Below, piece by piece: positions 1 to 10,401 of a DNA stretch of 64,000 bases (position 1 is the first letter of the stretch; each line of letters starts with the position of its first letter). Below the pieces are notes generated by a model. That model was not told the DNA's origin. It did no database searches and saw only the letters and a list, made by a program, of their open reading frames with translations. Both the position numbers and the translations under genes were made by a program. This stretch comes from Kappaphycus alvarezii (lineage: Eukaryota > Rhodophyta > Florideophyceae > Gigartinales > Solieriaceae). The stretch is taken from the NCBI GenBank assembly GCA_002205965.3, contig NADL03000133.1, positions 124,001-188,000 on the forward strand, in the 5' to 3' direction.

Positions 1-1040
1 GAAAGAAGATTATCTTTGCAAAGAGAATAAGAATATGTGGAATTCCATATCTGAATATTTGAGAACGCAGGAAGAGGTCCTTCAAAAATTGGAGGGTGAG
101 GATCAAAAAGAAGAAGAGCTCCAGATGGCAGAAATTAAAGAAAAAGTGCAGCAACTTCCCGCCCCCGCCTCACAGAAAATATCTGACATGTGAGAATCTT
201 CCGAAGTAATTGCATAGAGCGTTTCAGATCTACGACAAACAAGTTTACTGGTCACTCAATCATTGGAACTTATCGATACTCAACCAATTTACCACAGGTT
301 CTAGACGTCAACCGCCAAAATATGACCAATTTATCTCAGAGAGTGTTACAAGTATGCTGGAAAATGATATTATTCGGCCAGTTTCATCCCTATGGTCATT
401 TCTAGTTGTGGTAGCACCAAAGAAGGATGGAAAACTTCGCTTTTGCGTCGATTATCGACAACTGAACCAGAGGGTGATACCTGATCGATTTACGATTCCA
501 AATATGAAGGAAATCCTCGAGGACCTGAAGGACGGGAGATACTTCACCTCAACTGATCGTTACACTGGTTATTACCAGATTCCATTGGATGAGAAATGTA
601 AGGAAAACACAACTTTTACCAGCAAATCCAGTATCTTCAGGTTCGAAGTGATGCCTTTTGGTCTAATGAATACACCAGCTACATTCCAAAGAATGATGGA
701 AAAGGGTTTAAAAGGACTTCCATTTGCAAGAGCTTATATCGGTGATGCGGAAATATTCTCCAAACCCTGGGAACGGCACATATCGCATGTAAAGACAATA
801 TTGGAGAGGATATCAGCATACAGCCTGAATATTAAGTTGAGCAAATGCTTCTTTGCGAAAATATCTATCCAATTACTCGGTCATATCGTCGATCAAAAGG
901 GAATTGAAGTGGATCAAAGAAAATGAAAAAAATCAAGTTGGTCCCAAGGCCCACTTCCAAGACAGAGGTTAGAAGCTTCTCAGGACTGGCCTCATATTAT
1001 AGAAGATTTATCAAAAAATTCGCCAAGAATTCAGTACTGT
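1..1040 (+). pseudogene. gypsy reverse transcriptase (broken)
   Basis: Bases 1-190 encode the acidic linker that precedes RT in this family; the same linker is seen at 14942-15178. The open part at 210-926 carries the gypsy RT landmarks in order: VVVAPKKDGKLRFCVDYRQLN, a PFGLMNTPATFQRMM segment and a LGHIVDQKGI segment. The catalytic box reads YIGD where the family has YIDD, so the first metal-binding aspartate is lost. Frameshifts lie near 300 and 926. The enzyme would copy element RNA into DNA, but this copy is inactive. Confidence 0.85.
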
Positions 1041-1635
1041 TACATGCCAGTACAACGAAAAACGGAAACGTTTACTGGAACAAGGAAATGTAAACTGCAT
1101 TTGAGGAACTTGAAGATGAGTTGTATGTCCCCCCAGTGTTCATGTATCCAGATTGAAGGGGACCATTCGTTCTGGAAACAGATGCTTCAGAACGATTTTG
1201 GGGTGCCGTTTTGTCCCAAAAAGATGAAAACGGAAGACTTTTTTTCTGTTCAACTCGCAAGTCGCACTCTGAATGATGCGGAAAAAAAGATACTCAGTCT
1301 GCGAGGAAGAAGCACTAGCTGTCGTCTTCGCACTGAAAACGTTTCGCGTATACCTTTTATCACTCGAAAAATATGTCTTGATAACTAATCACCAAGCACT
1401 TAAGACAGCATTCCAAAAGAAAGATGTACATGGCCGCTTGGCCCGATGGCTCGACATTTTCGCAGGATTTCGGTTTGAAATTGTGTATAAACTCGGACGC
1501 AATAATCAGAATGCCGATTATCTATCCCGCTTGAGGGATCCAATGAGTCCAAGTAAAAAGGCTTCCGAGGACATCGTCGGAGTTGCCGAGGTGCAAGTGC
1601 CAAACGAAAACGAGTACGAAGCTAACATTCACTGA
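1041..1635 (+). pseudogene. gypsy RNase H domain (broken)
   Basis: The region is split over two frames (1044-1388 and 1273-1635). It retains the RNase H end of gypsy pol, with a segment close to EEEALAVVFALKTFRVYL and then LARWLDIFAGFRFEIVYKLG and QNADYLSRL, all typical of Ty3/gypsy RNase H. The domain would remove RNA from the RNA:DNA hybrid. The frame change near 1280 falls in a run of A residues. The better copy is at 13343-13996 on the reverse strand. Confidence 0.8.
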
Positions 1636-2640
1636 CAAATTAAATTTCTTGATGGAATAGAAATGAGAAAGGGTGCTCTTGAACACAGAAACTGGGTACG
1701 CAGGAATCAAATGGCTTTTACATTGCGGAATGGGAAACTATTACGACACACTGAAGCCAATCCTCGTGTAGTGGCCACTTTGAAAGAAAGAATAAAGATT
1801 CCGAGGACTTTTCATGATGACTTAGAACACTGGGATCTAGAAACAACCAAAAACTTCATTACGGAGAGATTCTGGTGACCCAGTGTCCATAGGCACTTCT
1901 ATAATTTCGTAAAAAGTTACGAAAGATGTCAAAAACTCACTCCGAGACGAAAGTATAAGACAAATTTAAGCTTTCCAATTTCCGGTCTTTTTGAAACCTT
2001 CTCGATAGACTTTGCCGGCCCATTCAAGAGAACATCTTCCGGAAACAAATATATTCTTATGGCCGTGGAACATCTTACTGGACGACCAATAGCAGTTGCA
2101 GTTGAGGAGGCAAATGCTGAGGTAGTCCTGAAGTTCATCAAAAAAATAAATAATTAAACCGTTTGGTTTTCCAAAAAAGGATCATCTCAGATAACGCACT
2201 TTGGTTCAGTGGAACGTTACTGATACGCTTTTTGAGAGAGAAAAGGATTTAATTAAAGACAGTTCTTGCTTCCACTCTTTTTTTACATGGGAAAGGGGAA
2301 AGAATGGTCTGTACCATCGAACGGGCAATATCGAAAACTATACAGGAGAATGAAATCCAGTGGGAATGTGCCTTACCGATGGTGTTAAAAGGTTTTCGCC
2401 GAAGGAAGGGAAAAAAATGGTCGCTCATCATCAAAGATAATGTATGGAAGTGCACCTAAAATGCTAAAAGAAGGCATAGAGACAAATAATGTCCATTTTG
2501 AGAGTAAAGATGTCGAGCTACTGGCCTCAAAAGGTTAGAGATCACACTGCGCGCTAACAAACACAATAAAGGAGGGTGTAAAGAATCAAATCTAAACTTT
2601 TTCAGTCAGCTCCAGAGTACTTGTTACATATGGGAAAGCC
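1636..2640 (+). pseudogene. gypsy integrase (broken)
   Basis: The zinc-binding N-terminus (FHDDLEHWDLETTK, then a weak C-x2-C at about 1920-1935) is followed by integrase-core text such as FAGPFKRTSSGNKYILMAVE near 2010-2065 and RIISDNALWFSGTLL near 2180-2225. It ends with a remnant of the C-terminal domain near 2610-2640. Stops are frequent. In the intact family copy the core continues into a segment ending SPFELMYG; here that part is shifted (about 2380-2460). Integrase would insert the cDNA into the chromosome. Confidence 0.75.
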
Positions 2641-3479
2641 ATATAGCAGGGTGTGAAATAGCTGGCCTATCTGAATATTATCCGCCCTGTTTCCATATTT
2701 CTCAAGAACAATCAAGATGTGCAACTTAGATGATGCAGCTTACCCACAGATATGAAATATCGACTAGTATTGTTCCCGCTATGGGAACCTTGTCAAACTC
2801 CTAACAGAAATGAAAGTTCAAGAAAGAAAAATAATCCGCCTGAGGCAGTGATAATGACCCGAAGAGAACCTTCCAAAAGGCACCACTTGTCAAGAAGAGG
2901 CTCTGTAAGTCCCGCGAGAGGTCCTTCTGCTGGACACAGCACACAAAGGAATGGGGACGAAAGTCCACCGACGGAGTATGCCGCATCTTCATCCATACAC
3001 CTTCTTCATAATCTTGCCCAGCATCCGGTTGGTAGGTATAGTACATCCTTTTGGCTGCACAATATTTCCGAGGACGCAGATGCTACACGAGTTACTGCCT
3101 ATTTCGTGATAAACATCTGTTTATGTTTTCGAGATCTATACGGAGCGCAGTTATCATATGAAGTCTCATTTCTATTACTGCATTTCTTCAATATCTTGTA
3201 GACATCCATTTTCAAGCATCTCCCAGAAGCATTCGCATATCACATGTAGTTTTTCCTCCAGGGAGATTCGTAAGGGTTACGAAAGAAGAGTGTATTCAAC
3301 GCCACATTAAAGTTATCAAATCTAAATTTGAAGCCATAGTACGAAGTCAAACTCCAGTGACGCGAACTTACTTTTTGGAACACCATGTTGGAAATCAGCT
3401 GCATTCGTATCCATTTGAAAGGCCCTCTATTGTGGTTATAAGACAAAGAACATTAACTGAAACAGAAAAAGAAAAATGA
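2641..3479 (+). pseudogene. gypsy family-1 extra ORF (ORF3), copy A, partial
   Basis: This region lies between integrase and the 3' LTR. It is homologous to the reverse-strand ORF3 at 10402-11405. Shared landmarks are LNIIRP with FLKNNQDV (about 2670-2720), a PLWEP segment, a Pro/Ser/Arg-rich linker (2800-2960), FWLHNISEDADA (about 3046-3080), INICLCFR (about 3112-3135) and LPEAFAYH in the second domain (about 3220-3245). The first half of domain 1 is deleted and the second half is cut by stops. I do not recognise the protein. In the intact copy it consists of two diverged repeats of one domain. Confidence 0.7.
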
Positions 3480-3510
3480 CGAGCCGGGACGTTCGTCTTG
3501 AGTAGGTGGG

Positions 3511-4238
3511 TTTCATATGCATTGAACTTGGACCGGAGAAAAAGATACAGAAGAGGACCTATTCCGGACACCGTATCAGCATTTGCAAGACATTTTTACG
3601 GTGTCTGAATTTGAGAGTTATTTTTAATTTGGATGCGTGTGGCAAATTCACTGGTTGATTTCTTATTTTATGACACGCTGTCATTTATAGATTTCAGTAT
3701 ACTTACAGATTTCCAGGTGATACTAAGAGTGACTCTGAAAAGTATATATGATGATCACATCAATTTTCACCCCTGGCCGATTGGTGGCGGGAATGATTAT
3801 GGCACCTAGATACTTACCTTTGAAGAAATACCTTCCACCTGTGTCCCCCGTCCACACGATTCCCTTCAATGTACTCTGTGGTACCTAGTATGTTTGTTTC
3901 ATACTTTATAATTAGCCGAAAAGTCTATACAAGCCGAGTAAGCTGCCTCCCCTCAGTGAGGTGGAGCAGGTTGGCAGGCAACTTCGAGTCAAGTCCCAAT
4001 TAGTGATGACGTTGAGTGTCAACTTCAGACCCGAAAAAAGTTTTTCATACGCGGGTGGCAGAGAATAAGTGGTAGATCCAGCCCATCTATACTTACTTGT
4101 AGCCCCTTGAACTGTAGTCTTTACCACCTCTTTCTGTTGACTCGACTATACCGCAGTAGCACTTTTGGCGCTGGCAACACCTCCTTCTGGGGGTAATTGA
4201 TTCTGAGTGTCTTTCCTCCCGACGATATACCCCTATCG
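3511..4238 (+). repeat. 3' LTR of gypsy family 1, copy A (ancestral U3 type)
   Basis: Sequence from just after ORF3 to ...ACCCCTATC matches, in reverse orientation, the LTR at 9649-10368 over its whole length. Examples are the CTATATAAGCC-like promoter box (here TCTATACAAGCC near 3928) and the conserved GGTCTGAAGTTGA segment, seen on the reverse strand near 4020. Length is about 728 bp. The terminal TG is degenerate here. Boundaries were set by comparison with the better preserved LTRs. Confidence 0.75.
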
Positions 4239-5007
4239 CAAACCTCAGTTATCTTGCGAGATTTCACAACTCCCATAACATTTTCGTACATTCCAAGCTC
4301 TTCATTAGCTTTCCATTTAGTCAGAGCTATGGAATGCAGCAGAGGAACAGATTGTATTGATGTAACCTTCGCCATTCTTATAAGAGCGACCCTTCTTACC
4401 CATTCTTACCGCAGGCATACCCCTATTTCCTCTCTGGAAACAGCTGCCAGTACCTGTACGCAGTATAATCCTAAGCTATTAGCCCCTATCTATGAATTCA
4501 CTAGCTGCCTCAAACAGAGAAGCTCGGTTCCTCGATCCTGCGACACGTTTCAATGCAGAGAAATATTCACGCTTGGGAGGTAACACGACTTAATCACTAC
4601 TAATGCTTAGGCCCGACCTGTCCATGTGCGCATATTTACCCTCTGCGGATGTAACTCTGAGGTGTTCGAGGCTTTAAAAGACGTCGCCCCTCTACGAAAT
4701 GCAATGCCTCCTTAAAGATACTCAGATTCCCTTTCCCATCTTATTTGTCCTTTCTGTGCCAGTATCTATTGGCAGGGCGACATATTTCGATCCACCTCTT
4801 CGCAATTCATCTCTTCTCTTGAGACTGTTTTTACGCCATGCAAAGAGTAATTCAAGACAATATTCTCCAGTATATCATGAGGCTCGTATACTGCTGAGCT
4901 CTTTAAGAGCAGTCAACACAGCTAGGGGTTCAGAGCTGCCTCGAGAATATCGCTTCCTACTGTGCCTATTCAAGTCTTGTAGGACTTTCTATCCTCATGT
5001 TTCTTGT
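3537..5007 (+). repeat. 1.5-kb duplicated segment, copy 1 (partner 29597-31230)
   Basis: Nearly the entire stretch recurs at 29597-31230 in the same orientation. The shared sequence covers most of the LTR plus about 770 bp beyond its 3' end, so it is not an LTR alone. Beyond the LTR it has no intact gene. The reverse strand holds short open stretches (4121-4375, and around 4570-5000) that may be remnants of element coding sequence. Sequence identity ends abruptly at 5007 (31230 in the partner). Confidence 0.8.
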
Positions 5008-5351
5008 AGGCAAAGCTCTGACGCCTGCTATTGGGTTTCCAATACATTGGAGCAGTACCCTGGGGAGCTTCACGAGGCCATACGTTCCGATTCCTTCAAT
5101 TTTTTCTAATGGAAACTCTTCGACAGCAAATTAGTCAAGCTGTACCTATTGAATCCATTCCTCGCGGCATAATCATGGCGATGTAAGTGAATGATCTTAA
5201 CCTCTCTTCGCCAATGCGTCTGCTGATTCATCCACCAATTGATCCCGCAATGATTACTGTGCCGTTAATCTGCTGAATCGATTTCAACCCTGAGTCTCGC
5301 AGCTCTCTTTCCCGATTCAAAGGGGAATTCCTACACAGCCTGAAGTATGGG

Positions 5352-5581
5352 CTGTAACCGGCTTAGGGTTCTTACTGCAATGCGTTCCTTTCAAATTAGC
5401 TAGCTTACAGGACAAGCTGACATAAAACTTTGCCCAAAACTTTGCCATAAACCTTTGCCCAAAAGGTTGGTAACAAGACAAGCTGTCATAAAACTTTGAA
5501 CCAAATTTGGTGACAGTTTGTCCTGTAAGCTAGATAATGTGAAAGGAACGCATGACAGTAAGAATTCCAAGGCGGTTACAT
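5352..5581. repeat. foldback (palindromic) repeat, MITE-like
   Basis: Two arms of about 70 bp, 5352-5422 and 5511-5581, are inverted copies of one another. The core GCTTACAGGACAAGCTGACA (5403-5422) pairs with TGACAGTTTGTCCTGTAAGC (5511-5530) at 18 of 20 positions. The flanking ATGCGTTCCTTTCA and TTCTTACTG blocks are also mirrored. The 88-bp centre holds further partial direct copies of the CATAAAACTTTG motif. A TA dinucleotide borders the inner core on both sides (5401-5402, 5531-5532). No transposase is nearby. It could be a non-autonomous DNA transposon or a simple inverted duplication. Confidence 0.65.
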
Positions 5582-6217
5582 GGGCTGCTATGATATATTT
5601 CCTTTTCTCCATCCCACTTCTGTCCAACAGCCTCCCATGTTCTCTATGCCCTTTCGCTATCCTGTTTAGTTCTACTGATATGCATGAAACTTTCGTCTGT
5701 CGCGCCAGTCCGTACAGCGGCCTCAGCCCTACTGCTTAGCGGGATCAAGTTACTCTCACCATGCGCAAAGTCGCCCAGGATAATGTTATTTAGTTATTTT
5801 GTGACCATCGATTTACCGATCTATCGAAATCGATCTATATCTCACTGGATTCTTCTTCTCAAAATCTGTGCGATAGGAGTTTGGAACCCGACATCATTCA
5901 GCTGTGATTTTACGCTTTAATTGATCACAATAAAAGACGTCGTAATTAATATATTTTCAAGTAATATGATTCATATATCCATCCCATCATTATTAATCCC
6001 TTTGACTGCAAAGTCTGACATAGGTTTCCACCGGGTTGCGTCAATGGTCCATGGGAAGATCTGCAGGTCACCCATTTAAGTTACAATATTAAGGGCATCC
6101 TCAGTGTTCGACATGAAAGCTTGCGATACGTCACCGATGTTCTTCATACGTAAAGACACCGAAGTGACTTTCAACTTGTTGGGAATGTGTAAGTGCAAAT
6201 TTTTTCCAGACTACAAG
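5582..6217. other. no gene seen
   Basis: AT-rich sequence downstream of the foldback repeat. Only short unsupported open stretches are present, and no motif, repeat or RNA gene is recognisable. Confidence 0.5.
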
Positions 6218-7306
6218 TTAGTTTTCGGATGGCTTCCGCCCAAAGTCACGCAGACGTTTCAGAATGCGGTTGTATCCCATCGACCGCCTTTGTAATGCCT
6301 TATCCAGCATGTCTCTCATGAAGCTATACTGGGGGGTTCCGAGAAGCCTATTGTCAAAGCGTAATCGCATATTCGTTTCATCTCTGCAGGGAGATGCTTG
6401 CACAGTGTCCTCGTAGTAATTTGATCCTTCATTAAATTTTTTTCTGTTCCCCCCCAGATTGCTACCTCCAGAAGTGCTCGGAGAATTGTTCGACCAAGGG
6501 AGACAGCCCCTGCATAAATATATCAAGCTATATAAGAGGGAAACTACGTCGCTTCTCCTTGAAAATTCTCCCATCCGACGCCTCACGGGATGTTGGAAAT
6601 CATCGTCCCGCACGCCCGGTACCCACATGCGGAACGGTATATGGGCACCCCGAGGGTTTCTTTATCGTTTAACGTGCTTTAGATTGCGAATGTACCACTT
6701 GTCTGTGCCGACTGTGTTGATATTATCAGGGTTTACAAAGCAATGAATATATCCTTGAGAGTGAATGTGTTCCAGTTGGCTTAGTGCTTGAATGCCTATC
6801 TTCATGACTATATCAACTGGGATTTTCCCTCTCATTTGCCTTCTCACGGAATCTGCACTATCCCCAGCTTCATCGAATACTGCTACCTGGTATGCCCCAT
6901 CCATCCCGACATATCGGACGGATGGGGCGTGCGGCAGGGATCTCGAAATCAAACTTTCGAATAGATCCGCTTCTTCTGTTAATATGATATCTTTGCCCGG
7001 AACGATTCCAATTTGAAACCTTACTGCCCGCCCTTCCGAATCCTCCCCGCTCCAATAGGTGCAATAATCATCAGAGGTGATATGCTTCTTTGGAGTATAC
7101 TCGTCCGCAATTTTCCGGTCTGGGATTTGGATCATCGGAAGGTACCGTATAAATAGTTGAGATTCAAGGTTCCCAGATGACAAGTTTGCGAAACAGCTCT
7201 TGTTGTATGGACCCTTTGAAACGCGATTAATGATGTTGAAAACTTTGCCCACTTCTATCATTTCGTTGGATTTATAAGTCTGTGTAGCTGTGTATAAGGC
7301 TGTCAA
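6218..7306 (-). pseudogene. CK1-like protein kinase with degenerate active site and in-frame stop
   Basis: One continuous frame of 363 codons is interrupted by a single TAA at 6662-6664. The C-lobe has casein-kinase-1 character: ALSQLEHIHSQGYIH followed by NPDNI (family: Q.L.R.EYIHS..FIHRDIKPDN), then AHIPFR, then GEFSRRSDVVSLLYSLIYL and LPWSN (family: SRRDDLESLGYVL.Y...G.LPW). The catalytic HRD is HCF, the DFG position reads RNL and the ATP-anchoring lysine is not evident, so phosphotransfer is not expected. The TAA falls where the family has the tyrosine of KKYR. It is probably a decayed paralogue. A pseudokinase with readthrough is possible but less likely. Confidence 0.7.
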
Positions 7307-7639
7307 AACTCAACCACTAACGGCTATATCTTTTTCGTGGAGGTCCCCAACATGGAAAAGAGTTTCAATCTACGTTGAGGTGCTGCAGAAACTTTTTTTC
7401 ACCTCGGATTAAACTATAGGGAATTTTTTATTCAATTAGAATGAGCACAGAGTTCCTCAGTCTTACAACTTGACCAAAAATGACCCTATTAGATCGCCTG
7501 AGAAGCAACCGTATCATGGGCAGCGGGAAATATTTTACACAGTTGCAGATCTGCACCATACTTTAACAGCTCAAACGATATACATGTGGTCAGGGCTACT
7601 TGAAGGAAAGCCTTTGTTACAACTCTGCCCCCTGTTTAT

Positions 7640-7747
7640 GGGGAACGTTTGGGTGTTTTACTCTTGGAAGGTATATCTGATCTATCCCATGGTTTTCCAG
7701 ACAACTACAATCGACTCAAAAAGGGTATACCGAAACCGTAATGGGGA
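7640..7747 (-). repeat. LINE 3' tail, family L2 (5'-truncated insertion)
   Basis: The sequence from GGGGAACGTTTGGGTGTTTT through CTCTTGGAAGGTATA and ATCCCATGGTTTTCCAG to GACTCAAAAAGGGTATACC matches the 3' UTR that follows LINE ORF stops at 18893, 23255 and (reverse) 51092. Only the tail is present, as expected of a severely 5'-truncated LINE insertion. Confidence 0.75.
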
Positions 7748-7752
7748 AGCCC

Positions 7753-8628
7753 TGTTTAAGTGAAAAAATTCCGGTCATAGCTAATAATTACCGCCCATGA
7801 GTGATGTCAACCTACAGTCGCCATCAGCTTACAAAAATGTTTTTAAAACTGGGGGAACAAGGGGTGTGTTTTATTATGGCAACTCGGAGACCAGAGAACC
7901 GGGGGGGTTTGTGAGGAAGGCTAACTATGTGGCGTGTAAAAGACAAAATTCAATTGTTTCAATTTGACTATATAACCTGGTCGTTTGAGAACCAGACCCG
8001 ATCGGACGTACAGTAATTGCGGATAGTTTTCTGTAGGAGTATCTCTAAGAATAACATCTTTTGAATGCGAAATAGAGAAAAGATTCTAGTTTTTTGTAAC
8101 AGTTCGACTGTTCTTATCACACTATCAAAGGAAAATAGTTACCGATAAGGGAAAACGCCTGGTGCGGTCGATTTTGTTTTTCGCTGTTGTCTCAAGTTGA
8201 AAAAATACCCTGCGCATCCTATCGATCGCACAGGCAAACATGAAGTATTTAAATTTCTGCCAATCTTGGATCTAACAATTTTGAAAGTTTAGGAGATCCT
8301 TTGGATGTAAGCAATTTTCTTTCTATAATTCTCTCATTTTTTCACGCATGGCCAATTCCCAATCCAGAAATTTTCCTGTTTCAGTTCCAAGCGTTTACAG
8401 CTATAAATGCGTTATTCGGTCGGGATGATTTCGGGTTTTCGGATCTTCCGGAAAAAATATTGCCTTGAAGTATCACCGGGAGTGGGAGAAGTGATTCAAA
8501 CTTTGGTATATAATCTGAGACATGCCATCAGCACTTGAACCCGATCAGGCAGTCAACTAATACACCACTAAATTGAAAGCCACTCTTCCACCACATTGCA
8601 ACAACTCTGATCACAAACCAACAACACA
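7753..8628. other. no gene seen; upstream region of the zinc-finger gene
   Basis: No supported ORF, repeat or RNA gene is visible. It presumably holds the promoter of the C2H2 gene starting at 8629, but I see no clear core element. Confidence 0.4.
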
Positions 8629-9006
8629 ATGTGTGAAAACGACACGACCAAGAAAGACGCGACCAAAGCTTTTTCAAGCAGACCGCGGAGGAAGCCCTAT
8701 TCCTGCGAGCGGTGCTGCAAGTCGTTCAAGACGAAGAAAAAATTGGAAAAGCACAAGATTCGGAGGCATTTTGCTCGCTGCCCTCACTGTCCAAAGTGGC
8801 TGCTATACGATAATGTTGTGGGGCATATTATCAAAGAGCATGACGAAGATTACATCCTTCCGCACTGCCCGAGTTGTAATATTAAGTTTGATGATATGAA
8901 TCATTTCAAAATGCACAGGGTGATCAATCACAGAGACAATCCTAGCGATTGGACTGACTACATGCGCATAAATACGTACAGCGAGAAGTGTTTCCAATGT
9001 TGGTAG
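8629..9006 (+). CDS. small three-finger C2H2 zinc-finger protein
   Basis: An intact 125-codon ORF with three regularly spaced C2H2 fingers. Finger 1 is C26-x2-C29-x12-H42-x4-H47, finger 2 is C51-x2-C54-x11-H66-x4-H71 and finger 3 is C80-x2-C83-x12-H96-x4-H101. The N-terminus is basic (residues 8-23, many Lys/Arg), which could act as a nuclear signal. The C-terminus adds a C121-x2-C124 pair. Such fingers usually bind DNA or RNA, and the target is unknown. The linkers between fingers are not the TGEKP type, so tandem sequence-specific DNA binding is not assured. It is the only intact cellular-looking ORF in the repeat-rich left half. The start is the first in-frame ATG before finger 1. It might also be a piece of a transposon-encoded protein. 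Confidence 0.75.
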   Translation: MCENDTTKKDATKAFSSRPRRKPYSCERCCKSFKTKKKLEKHKIRRHFARCPHCPKWLLYDNVVGHIIKEHDEDYILPHCPSCNIKFDDMNHFKMHRVINHRDNPSDWTDYMRINTYSEKCFQCW

Positions 9007-9359
9007 CAAAGTTGGGTAGTTGAGGTTGATCGTCTGTAGTTTTTGGCGGCGTGGAAGAATCAGATCGCTTTCGCATAGGAGATGGTGTAGCTCTATCTCT
9101 GTGATACCAACTGTTGTGTTGATTGCTTGCTAGTTGATAGTTTCTTCAAAGGCCTGAAAATAATTCCGCAAGACGGCTTGTATTGTAATCAATAGTTTTG
9201 AATCCGTTTTCCCTTTTGATAGGGGTAAATAATGTTTGTTTGCTGCGAGGGATATGTAGGCTTAATGTACCAGCTGACTTGACTATCTTAGACAAGAAAT
9301 CCGACTCAAAAGAGAAGAGCCGTCATCCAGCACTGTTGCCCATCTATCAGCTACATCTC

Positions 9360-9648
9360 TAGCCTGAGGAGGTGTCCTCCCCCGTCCATCTCAACCCGCG
9401 CATGGGGGATCTAGAGCCCACTCCACCTCCCGCCCCACAGCTCGCCCGCTTGGCCGTCGCTAAGACCCCGGACCGCTCCTTTCCCTCCTTCCACGCTGCC
9501 CAACGGTTCTTCGGTGAGTCTGCTACCCTCGCCAAAACCTCCCCCCCCGCACGTCGTCATTCCTTACGTTTGAAAATGAACGTTTGTCTGCTTTCCAGAT
9601 ACTGCGAGCAGTGAAATGTTCTCCATACTGGCAAACTTCCAGTGCATC
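9360..9648 (+). mobile_element. probable LINE 5' fragment interrupted by the gypsy provirus
   Basis: A C-rich coding-like stretch (open at 9372-9614) differs sharply in composition from its surroundings and resembles the C-rich text at 17990-18700 on the other side of the gypsy insertion. The insertion flanks (GCATC on each side) imply the two were once contiguous. No diagnostic RT motif lies in this piece, so the LINE assignment is inference. Confidence 0.35.
9644..9648. repeat. target-site duplication GCATC (left)
   Basis: GCATC lies directly before the LTR terminus TGATAGGGG. The same five bases directly follow the outer LTR end at 17841-17845. A 5-bp duplication is usual for Ty3/gypsy integration. 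Confidence 0.8.
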
Positions 9649-10368
9649 TGATAGGGGTAAATCGGCGGGGGAGGAGATCCTCAGAACCAATTACCCTGAG
9701 AAGGAGGTGTTGCGAGCGACAAAAGTGCTGCCGCGGTATTGTTGAACGAACAAAAGGGAGTGTATATAGAAGAGAGTTGAGGAAGCTACAAGCAAGTATA
9801 AAAGGGGCAGGGTCTACCACCGACGCTCTGCGACTAGCGTCAGAAAAAGTTTTCTTGGGTCTGAAGTTGACTCTCAACTTCCTACTACTCGGGACTTGGC
9901 TTGAAGTTGTCTGCCAACTTGCTTCACTTCCACTAAAGGAAGCAGTTTACTCGGCTTATATAGACTTTTGGCTACCCTAAAAGTCTCAAAAAACATACTA
10001 ATAACCATAAAATGTATTTACGGTAATCGTGTGAACCAGAGAGACTATTAGAAGATATTTCCTCAAGGTAAATATCTAGGTGCCATACCCATGCCAGCCA
10101 CCCATCGGCCAGGGGTGGGAATTGATGTGGCCATTATATAGACCTCTCAGAGCTACTTGTAGTATCACCCACAAACTGGAACTGTACTGACATCTACTAT
10201 TACAGCGTGTCCTAAAATGAAAAAATCAGCCGACGAATTTGCCACACTCACCCAAATTAAAAATATCTTGCAAATTCAAAAACTGTAAAAATATCTTCCC
10301 AATTCCGATACTGTATACAATCATGGTCCTCATCTAGATTTTTTTCGTGCGCGAATTTGCGCACATCA
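9649..10368 (-). repeat. 3' LTR of composite provirus (ancestral U3 type)
   Basis: A 720-bp LTR, on + strand from TGATAGGGG to GCACATCA, so termini are TGATG...TATCA in element sense. A purine-rich stretch (GAGCGAGAGGGCG, element sense) precedes it as a polypurine tract. It contains a CTATATAAGCC box (reverse strand, near 9957-9968). From 9649 to about 9920 it is almost identical to the LTRs at 12045 and 17210. Beyond 9920 it is unrelated to them but matches the LTRs at 3511 and 29597. Confidence 0.85.
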
Positions 10369-10401
10369 CGCCCTCTCGCTCAAGACGAACGTCCCAACTC
10401 G

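Larger units (their letters stand above)
1..4238 (+). mobile_element. Ty3/gypsy retrotransposon, family 1, copy A, decayed, left end outside window
   Basis: Decayed LTR retrotransposon in the order RT, RNase H, integrase, extra ORF, 3' LTR. The order RT-RNase H-integrase is that of Ty3/gypsy elements. Gag, protease and the 5' LTR would lie left of base 1. The encoded proteins match, segment by segment, the better preserved reverse-strand copy at 9649-17840. Every reading frame is interrupted by stops or frameshifts, so it cannot act autonomously. Material between the integrase C-terminus and the middle of the extra ORF is deleted near 2640-2665 compared with the other copy. Confidence 0.85.

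Noticed and set aside
6459..6746. 95-codon + strand frame within the kinase remnant
   Set aside because: It lies antisense to clear CK1-like motifs; a shadow frame.
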